11,873 nt of DNA from a bacterium. GTDB taxonomy: Bacteria > UBP14 > UBA6098 > B30-G16. Location of the stretch: the NCBI GenBank assembly GCA_030620455.1, contig JAUXEQ010000018.1, forward strand, positions 1 to 11,873, given 5' to 3'. Of this stretch, positions 6,681 through 11,873 are shown piece by piece (position 1 is the first letter of the stretch; every line of letters begins with the position of its first letter). The notes under the pieces were generated by a model that did no database searches, was not told the DNA's origin, and was given only the letters and a program-made list of their open reading frames with translations. The translations under genes were made by a program, and so were the position numbers.

Positions 6681-6836
6681 TTCCTTAATAACAAAAGCTA
6701 AATAATACAACTATTTAACTGATAAATACATTTGCCTTTGTAAAAATTTGTTATTCCATTAATATAATGAATGTTAGTTAATTTACTCGATTATAATATT
6801 TTGATTATTTAACTGTTGATAAGAGCAATCTGTTAA

Positions 6837-7412
6837 ATGAGCATTGCAGATTTTTTAACATCTGGACGGATCGTCATCGCTCCTATTGTCCTTATTCTTT
6901 TCCTCGTTGGAGACAATAGACTTAGAATGTTAGGATTTATCCTCTTTTCCTTTGGAGCTATTTCCGATTTCATCGATGGCTATATCGCTAGACGAACAAG
7001 AATTTCTTCTTTCGGAAAACTATGGGATCCTATAGCGGATAAGTTCCTTGCTGGCATGGGACTCATAGCTTTGTCCTGCATATCGATCCTCCCTTGGTGG
7101 ATTACAATCCTACTTATATTAAGAGACATCATAATTACAATTGTTAGACTTGTTATTATTCAGAAACGAGGAATAATCATCACGCCCATTCTTCCCGCAA
7201 AACTTAAAACTATGCTTGAATTAATAATGCTATGGTCTCTATTGGGTTGGGCTGCAATATTCGGTCTCTCAAAACCACCATGGCTCGAAATTGCAATTCT
7301 TATTGTGGGTTCTGTTGTAATAATGCTATCCTGGGGAACAGGAATTTACTATCTCGTTTCCATAATCCGTAAAAAACAAGCTAATTACAACCAATCATTT
7401 ACTGATCAATAA
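6837..7412 (+). CDS. pgsA: CDP-diacylglycerol-glycerol-3-phosphate phosphatidyltransferase (PgsA family)
   Basis: PgsA transfers a phosphatidyl group from CDP-diacylglycerol to glycerol 3-phosphate in the inner membrane, the committed step to phosphatidylglycerol. The 191-residue protein (E. coli 182) starts with the typical 'DFLTSGRIVIAPIV' (5-18) and has about five to six membrane segments. The CDP-alcohol phosphotransferase motif is present: D44-x2-D47-G48-x2-A51-R52, then G60-x3-D64-x3-D68, giving the four metal- and substrate-binding Asp residues. The interval between Arg52 and Gly60 is seven residues instead of the usual eight. 'AKLKT' (121-125) corresponds to the conserved GKxKT. Other family members (phosphatidylserine or archaetidyl synthases) are possible, but the N-terminus and GKxKT region favour PgsA. 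No Shine-Dalgarno sequence is near the ATG. It converges on acpS with 25 bases between stops. Confidence 0.88.
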   Translation: MSIADFLTSGRIVIAPIVLILFLVGDNRLRMLGFILFSFGAISDFIDGYIARRTRISSFGKLWDPIADKFLAGMGLIALSCISILPWWITILLILRDIIITIVRLVIIQKRGIIITPILPAKLKTMLELIMLWSLLGWAAIFGLSKPPWLEIAILIVGSVVIMLSWGTGIYYLVSIIRKKQANYNQSFTDQ

Positions 7413-7437
7413 TAAAACTATAGGTTAAATTTATTAG

Positions 7438-7809
7438 CTATTCTGAATCATTATCATCAAAAATGGCTACTACAACTGCAAATGCCACATTTTCAATATG
7501 CGATATCGACACATCCAATGACTTTGGTCTTGTTAATCCTTCTGGAAGATTCAATACAGGCTTGCCATTTGATCGATGTGTAATGTTGTAACTTGCAGCA
7601 AACCCAAAGCCAAAAGCTTTGTATGCAGCCTCTTTTGCAGCCCAAAATCCCGCAAGATGAATTGCAGTATTTGATTTACTTTTAGCATAACTGATTTCAT
7701 AATCACTGAAAAACCGATTAAGAAAATGATTATCGAACGTTTTCATTATTTTCTTAATGCGTACTATATCGACTATGTCAGAACCTAATGCAATTCGCAT
7801 ATTATTCAT
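7438..7809 (-). CDS. acpS: Holo-[acyl-carrier-protein] synthase
   Basis: AcpS moves the 4'-phosphopantetheine arm from coenzyme A to a serine of acyl carrier protein, switching on fatty acid synthesis. The 123-residue protein shows the family blocks: 'GSDIVDIVRI' (9-18, metal-binding Asp11), 'FLNRFFSDYEISYA' (29-42), 'HLAGFWAAKEAAYKAFG' (51-67, with the metal-binding Glu60), 'NGKPVLNL' and 'VSISHIENVAFAVVVA'. Two starts are possible: ATG at 7807-7809, overlapping the plsC stop by eight bases, or ATG at 7798-7800, one base past it, which gives 'MRIALGSDIVDI' and fits the usual N-terminus better. Neither has a Shine-Dalgarno sequence, so translation is probably coupled to plsC. It is the last gene of the minus-strand unit. 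Confidence 0.93.
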   Translation of the reverse strand: MNNMRIALGSDIVDIVRIKKIMKTFDNHFLNRFFSDYEISYAKSKSNTAIHLAGFWAAKEAAYKAFGFGFAASYNITHRSNGKPVLNLPEGLTRPKSLDVSISHIENVAFAVVVAIFDDNDSE

Positions 7810-8557
7810 CAGCTTTTAATTTTAACATAATATCTCTAATCATTTCTGCAAATTCAGATGGCTTTGCTTTTTCATAATCCTTAGGATCGATAACTTCTCC
7901 TATTACTATTTTTACTTTTGCAGGTCGTATTAAACGTGATCCTCTTGGCAAAATTCGATCAGAATTCCATATTCTCATCGGTATCATTTTCGAACATGCT
8001 TTCCTTCCGCTTCGAAACGACGATGTGTAAAACTGACCTAGAGAACCATTTACAGACCTTGTTCCCTCAGGAAACATAACCATTACTGCACCGTTTTTCA
8101 GTTCCTCAGCAATATAGGAAAATTTTTTTATCTCGCCTCTCGATATACTTCTGCTTATCGATATCGCATCCAAAGCATTCATCCAAAGTCCCAGTATTGG
8201 AACATGAAATAGATCTTCCCGTGCTATAAATCTTGCATGCCTATCAATAAATCCATAAGTAATTATTATATCAAAATAACTTAGATGATTAGCAATATAC
8301 AGGATATTTGAACGGTCTCTGGGTATATTTTCCTTACCGTAAATTTTAACTGACGAACAGGTTGCAAATATCATAAACTTCGATGCATATTTTACATATA
8401 TTCTCAAGAGATAATCCTTTGCGTATCTTCCAAAAACTAATCCAAAAAGCCAGAGAAAAAGGAAAACTGGCATAGAAGATAACCAAATTAATATCATCGA
8501 GATAGCCTCAACAAATGAGAAAAGATAAATTGGAATCTTTAGAATGGAAAATTTCAT
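7802..8557 (-). CDS. plsC: PlsC-type lysophospholipid/1-acyl-glycerol-3-phosphate acyltransferase
   Basis: The family adds the second acyl chain to lysophosphatidate, giving phosphatidate at the inner membrane. The 251-residue protein has one or two N-terminal hydrophobic helices (about 8-43) and then the acyltransferase core. Motif I is NHLSYFD, with the catalytic His91-x4-Asp96. Motif II is 'RFIAREDLFHVPILG' (109-123), motif III is FPEGTRS (162-168), and motif IV is 'KMIPMRI' (190-196), where Val-Pro-Val is usual. The sequence alone cannot separate a true PlsC from a relative acting on other lipids; the lpxB and exporter neighbours leave that open. Its ATG overlaps the exporter stop as ATGA (8554-8557), so translation is coupled. 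The 3' end overlaps or abuts acpS. Confidence 0.88.
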   Translation of the reverse strand: MKFSILKIPIYLFSFVEAISMILIWLSSMPVFLFLWLFGLVFGRYAKDYLLRIYVKYASKFMIFATCSSVKIYGKENIPRDRSNILYIANHLSYFDIIITYGFIDRHARFIAREDLFHVPILGLWMNALDAISISRSISRGEIKKFSYIAEELKNGAVMVMFPEGTRSVNGSLGQFYTSSFRSGRKACSKMIPMRIWNSDRILPRGSRLIRPAKVKIVIGEVIDPKDYEKAKPSEFAEMIRDIMLKLKADE

Positions 8558-10308
8558 AATTCATTATCTTCGAACTTATCCTCAAATTTTTGCATTGCAT
8601 AAATCTCTGCATAAAATTTCTTGTTATCCAATAACTGTTGATGATTTCCAATTTCTTCAATACTTCCTTTATCGAGAACGACAATAAAATCAGCGTTTTG
8701 TATAGTGCTAATTCTATGCGAAATGAAAATCGTGGTCTTGTTTTTTCTGACCTTAAGCAATCTGTTGAAAATCAATTCCTCCGTCTCTGTATCAACCGCT
8801 GAAAGCGCATCGTCGAAAATTAGAATTGGCGAATCCAATAATAGAGCTCTCGCAATTGCCAGTCGCTGCTTTTGCCCACCAGAAAGCGTAACTCCACGTT
8901 CACCTACTAATGAATCATACCCTTCACTGAAATCCATAATATCTTTGTCGAGCTGAGCAATTTTTGCAGCTTCTATTGCCTCCCAATCGTTTGCATCAGG
9001 ACGACCGAATTTTATATTCTCCATTATGGAAGCAGAAAATAAAAAACCATCCTGCGGAACAAGACCTATATTCCCTCGTAATGTCCCAAGATCATACTTT
9101 TTTACATCGATATCATCGATTAAAACCGTGTTATAGCCAGTATCTATCATTCTATTAATTGTAGAAACAATCGTTGTCTTTCCGCATCCGGTTCTTCCCG
9201 TTATTGCCACAAATGTTCCGGCATCGATCTTGAAACTTACATCATCCAAAACTATTGGCAGATCCTCTCCATATCGAAATGTCAGTCCTTTAAATTCAAT
9301 CTTGCCTGTGATGAATTTCGGTTTATATGATTCATGAATGGTTCGGATTTTCGGTTCTGTATTCAAAATTTCCATAATTCTATCCAAAGAAGCTCTACCA
9401 CGTGAATACAAGTTGATAACCCAGCCCATTGCAATCATAGGCCAAATTAGAAGACCCATATACATGTTGAATTGAACAAGCTCACCTACACTCATACCGC
9501 CTGTAATTACACTTTTACCTCCAAAAAGCAAAATCGCTACTAAAACAGCTCCCACAACAAATCCAATAGCAGGCTCGAAAAGACCCCAGACAATAATCAT
9601 TTTAATATTCTTTTCAGCGTAGTCTTTACTGCTATGCTTAAATCTTTTGGTCTCAGATTTCTCTCTTGCATAAGTCTTAACGACTCTAATTCCACTGATA
9701 ATTTCCCTTACATGAGCAGTAAGCTCTGCAAACGATTCCTGTACATCACGGAATAATTTATGTACAATTCTTCCTAAATAGCGAACAATAATAACCAGAG
9801 TCAAAAGCGGAAGGAATATATATAAAGTCAATTTTGCATTAAGAATCAGCATACTGGTAATAACCATCAGTTGAAGCACAATTGTATCGATAGCCGCTAC
9901 AACTCCCATACCCATCATCATCCTAACCGCATCCATATCGTTTGTAGAAATGGCCATTAATTCACCGATCTTTGTTTTTGCAAACCATTCCGGCTCGAGG
10001 GTAAGAAGTTTCTTAAATAACGCCCTCCTCATTCTTAATTCAGCTCGTCTTGATATGCCAATTAATAGGTATCGCCATGAAAACCGCATCACAACTATTC
10101 CCAGCGTTATAAGCAATATTAATCCTGCAATTTTCAATAATCCGTGCTGAGTTACTGAACTCATATACAAACCGTCGATGATACTTCTTGTTAATTTGGG
10201 AATCAAGATTTGCAGATAATCTACAAATAATATCGCGGCTAAACCTATCAAAAACGGTAAGGTTTCACCTTTTAAATATACCTTTAATGTTTTATAAACT
10301 TTTAACAT
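8554..10308 (-). CDS. Type I ABC exporter half-transporter (YheI/MdlA/MsbA-like)
   Basis: This is a fused six-helix membrane domain and ATPase, 584 residues from the ATG at 10306-10308. A TTG at 10342-10344 would add 12 residues, but ATG gives the usual elbow-helix start. Residue numbers are from the ATG. The membrane domain spans about 10-305. The ATPase has Walker A GRTGCGKT (371-378), Q-loop Gln419, signature LSGGQ (475-479), Walker B 'PILIFDD' (494-500), D-loop SAVD (503-506) and H-loop His531. The residue after Walker B is Asp500, not the catalytic Glu, as in the degenerate halves of heterodimeric exporters (YheI/BmrC, MdlA); 'GYDSLVGERGVTLSGGQKQR' and 'DDALSAVDTETEE' also fit that subgroup. 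No partner half lies alongside. It sits between lpxB and plsC, so lipid A or phospholipid flipping (MsbA role) is possible but unproven; drug export is the alternative. It overlaps plsC by four bases. Confidence 0.9.
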   Translation of the reverse strand: MLKVYKTLKVYLKGETLPFLIGLAAILFVDYLQILIPKLTRSIIDGLYMSSVTQHGLLKIAGLILLITLGIVVMRFSWRYLLIGISRRAELRMRRALFKKLLTLEPEWFAKTKIGELMAISTNDMDAVRMMMGMGVVAAIDTIVLQLMVITSMLILNAKLTLYIFLPLLTLVIIVRYLGRIVHKLFRDVQESFAELTAHVREIISGIRVVKTYAREKSETKRFKHSSKDYAEKNIKMIIVWGLFEPAIGFVVGAVLVAILLFGGKSVITGGMSVGELVQFNMYMGLLIWPMIAMGWVINLYSRGRASLDRIMEILNTEPKIRTIHESYKPKFITGKIEFKGLTFRYGEDLPIVLDDVSFKIDAGTFVAITGRTGCGKTTIVSTINRMIDTGYNTVLIDDIDVKKYDLGTLRGNIGLVPQDGFLFSASIMENIKFGRPDANDWEAIEAAKIAQLDKDIMDFSEGYDSLVGERGVTLSGGQKQRLAIARALLLDSPILIFDDALSAVDTETEELIFNRLLKVRKNKTTIFISHRISTIQNADFIVVLDKGSIEEIGNHQQLLDNKKFYAEIYAMQKFEDKFEDNEL

Positions 10309-10381
10309 AAACAAAAAAAATAGGATTTTATAGTATTTTAGCAAACAGAATTGTATATCTCAAACCTAAACTAAGAATATA

Positions 10382-11494
10382 TTAAGAAGTGAATAGATTA
10401 GCAAAAATTTTAGCAGCTCGAATTTCTGCACCCGATGGACCCAACTGCTCCTTAACTTTCAGGAGATTTCTCTGTGTTTCATTATAAAAATCACCGTGCT
10501 CAAGCAATTTGTCCATATGACCAGCAATTTTAAATCTATCGATCTTTTGAATAAATTCCGGTAAGATTTCCTTACCTGCGATAAGATTCGAAATGGCAAA
10601 GTATGGTGTTTTAATTAGTAAACTCCCTAAAAACCATGATAATGGATCTACACGATATATTACTACAGAAGGTAGGATCGACATCGATGCTTCCATTACT
10701 GCGCTTCCCGATGCAATCAATCCTGCTTCTGCATACGACATCGCTGAATAAGTCATACCTTCTATCGGAACAACGTAATCCGGGATTTTTTTTGCTTTAT
10801 AATAATCTTTAACAGTTTCGGTAATCGGAATCACTGCACAAAGATCCTTGTACTTTAATCGCAATATACTCAAAACTTCCATCATAACAGTATAATGACG
10901 TTTAACCTCCTTAACTCTTGAGCCAGGCATCATAACAATAAATTTACCGTTTATACCTGTCATTTCTCTGAACTTCTCCTCACTCATATCTGGTTTAACA
11001 TGATCGAAAAATGGATGCCCTACATAATCCACTTTCATTCCGAACTTTGCATAAAATTCTTTCTCGAATGGCAGAATGCAAACCATTCTGTCCACATATC
11101 GCTTCATCTTTCTCACTCGCCTAACACCCCAAGCCCAAACCTGAGGTGAAATATAATATCCCACAGATATTCCGGATTCTTTCAGTTTGCGAGCAAGTTT
11201 TAAATTGAATCCCGGGTAATCGACAAGAATAGCTCCGATCGGTTTACGCTTCTTTATTTCTCTCACAATCTTATCGAAAGCGGAATTGATCTTTCTATAG
11301 TTGAGCACCACATCTAAAAAACCCATAACAGCAATTTCAGAAATGTCTATTAATGTATCTACCCCAGCATTTCGCATCGAAGTACCACCTATACCCCAAA
11401 ATTCCGCATCGGACAGAATGCCAGATAGTGCTTCTATCAAATATGCCGCTTGAAGGTCACCCGATTTCTCCCCAGCTACAATCAGAATATTCAC
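10382..11494 (-). CDS. lpxB: Lipid-A-disaccharide synthase
   Basis: LpxB, a GT19 glycosyltransferase, joins lipid X and UDP-diacylglucosamine into the lipid A disaccharide on the cytoplasmic face of the inner membrane. It has 370 residues from GTG at 11492-11494 (numbers from this start). Visible blocks are 'VAGEKSGD' (6-13), 'GIGGTSMRNAGV', 'DYPGFNLKLA' with the conserved Asp92, 'YYISPQVWAWGVRRV' (113-127), 'LPFEKEFY', 'VGHP', 'PGSRVKEV' with Arg193, 'ASGSAVMEAS' (SGT is usual) and 'NLIAGKEILPEFIQ'. The start is GTG because GGAGGT stands six bases before it; a TTG one codon upstream would be only three bases from that site. The GTG overlaps the stop of the upstream Ig-like gene as GTGA. It marks the organism as a lipid A maker; lpxA, lpxC, lpxD and lpxK are not in the window. 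Confidence 0.95.
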   Translation of the reverse strand: MNILIVAGEKSGDLQAAYLIEALSGILSDAEFWGIGGTSMRNAGVDTLIDISEIAVMGFLDVVLNYRKINSAFDKIVREIKKRKPIGAILVDYPGFNLKLARKLKESGISVGYYISPQVWAWGVRRVRKMKRYVDRMVCILPFEKEFYAKFGMKVDYVGHPFFDHVKPDMSEEKFREMTGINGKFIVMMPGSRVKEVKRHYTVMMEVLSILRLKYKDLCAVIPITETVKDYYKAKKIPDYVVPIEGMTYSAMSYAEAGLIASGSAVMEASMSILPSVVIYRVDPLSWFLGSLLIKTPYFAISNLIAGKEILPEFIQKIDRFKIAGHMDKLLEHGDFYNETQRNLLKVKEQLGPSGAEIRAAKIFANLFTS

Positions 11495-11873
11495 CAAATT
11501 ACCTCCGTCTCCCAGCCACCACGTACATAAATCGTATCCTTGAAAATTTCGAATTTCTCCGATCTTTCGAACGGATCAATGTTTCCCGATGAGGGATAAC
11601 CATTATTATCCTCGTCGCAAAATCTGAACAGTAAATAACGACCCTCTGGAATAAATGCCCAGTACAAGTTCTCTCTATCTGACAGATTATAAGTCTCGAT
11701 TTTATCTACGGATTTAGCGAGCATGATTTCGCTTTCGCAAAATTTAGGTGTCCTGACCCATAGTTGCCCCAGTGTTCGATTCGGATATGTAACTGTTAAG
11801 GATTCAATTTTACAGTTCTCAAATTCGTCGCACAGTGAATCTAAAACTAAAGTTTCTACATCACTCACAGGAA
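11491..11873 (-). CDS. C-terminal part of an Ig-like (Big_5/SbsA-type) domain protein, cut by the window edge
   Basis: The reading frame runs open to the right edge of the window, so the start lies outside; the GTG at 11866-11868 is only an internal codon. About 127 residues are visible. The end, 'IPEGRYLLFRFCDEDNNGYP' followed by 'NIDPFERSEKFEIFKDTIYVRGGWET', resembles the C-terminal region that follows SbsA Ig-like (Big_5) domains in putative lipoproteins of FCB-type bacteria, where a 'G.Y.l.af.DeNgNG..dpG...P' turn precedes 'F.v..DtV.vr..WET'. The Asp-Glu-Asp-Asn-Asn-Gly run could bind calcium, as in related beta-sandwich domains. Such proteins are expected at the cell surface or in the periplasm. 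Its stop overlaps the lpxB start. The family call rests on remembered pattern only; the missing N-terminus should show a lipoprotein signal if it is right. Confidence 0.55.
   Translation of the reverse strand, partial: PVSDVETLVLDSLCDEFENCKIESLTVTYPNRTLGQLWVRTPKFCESEIMLAKSVDKIETYNLSDRENLYWAFIPEGRYLLFRFCDEDNNGYPSSGNIDPFERSEKFEIFKDTIYVRGGWETEVIW
11501..11506 (-). promoter_or_regulatory. Shine-Dalgarno site inside the upstream gene, fixing the lpxB start
   Basis: Read on the minus strand, GGAGGT lies six bases before the GTG at 11494. It falls within the last codons of the Ig-like gene. Together with the GTGA stop/start overlap it indicates translational coupling of the two genes. Confidence 0.75.

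Noticed and set aside
6712..6822. Imperfect direct repeat TATTTAACTG(TT)GATAA at 6712-6725 and 6806-6822 between the HPr gene and pgsA
   Set aside because: Short and AT-rich, with only two copies and a two-base difference. Not distinguishable from chance, although it could be checked against relatives.
10309..10344. TTG start extending the ABC exporter by 12 residues across an eight-base A run
   Set aside because: No ribosome site precedes it, the added residues form an unusual hydrophobic stub before the elbow helix, and the run is slippage-prone. The ATG at 10308 fits the family better.

Overview
This window is AT-rich (by eye about two-thirds A+T), densely coding, bacterial chromosomal DNA. 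It holds twelve protein genes and one decayed gene, and I see no tRNA, rRNA, CRISPR array or insertion sequence. LpxB implies a lipid A-bearing, diderm bacterium. The free-standing LytR_C-domain protein next to rsfS, the C-terminal end of an Ig-like (Big_5/SbsA type) envelope protein next to lpxB, and the low GC recall uncultured lineages of the Fibrobacterota-Chlorobiota-Bacteroidota (FCB) group such as Cloacimonadota or Marinimicrobia. That placement is an inference from gene content, not a measured phylogeny.

Left part, + strand (1-7412). The first 719 bases carry no intact gene. On the minus strand at about 241-657 one reading frame still spells a DUF4388-like domain, broken by several in-frame stops, which is probably a pseudogene. 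Then come a LytR_C-domain membrane protein, rsfS (ribosome silencing factor), argS, a small ion-transporter-superfamily permease, and rho, whose ribosome binding site overlaps the permease stop. After a 307-base spacer with an operator-like palindrome come an HPr gene with a TTG start and pgsA. Translation, transcription termination, sugar/regulatory phosphotransfer and phospholipid synthesis are thus interleaved in one direction.

Right part, - strand (7438-11873, read right to left). The order is: the C-terminal part of an Ig-like domain protein (cut by the window edge), lpxB (GTGA overlap), a type I ABC exporter half-transporter, a PlsC-type acyltransferase (ATGA overlap) and acpS (overlapping or abutting plsC). 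This is a tight envelope-lipid transcription unit: lipid A disaccharide synthesis, probable lipid or drug export, acyl transfer, and activation of acyl carrier protein. It converges on pgsA with only 25 bases between the two stop codons.

Most genes are ordinary housekeeping genes, and I do not see a new multi-gene system. The points that deserve a second look are an ArgS whose HIGH signature has become N-I-V-S while KMSK is intact; a reduced permease with altered core motifs translationally close to rho; a Rho with a disordered N-terminus and an 11-residue insertion in the ATPase domain; an ABC exporter with Asp in place of the catalytic Glu and no partner gene nearby; a PgsA with a one-residue-short CDP-alcohol motif; the decayed DUF4388-like gene; and a mix of Shine-Dalgarno-led and Shine-Dalgarno-free starts.
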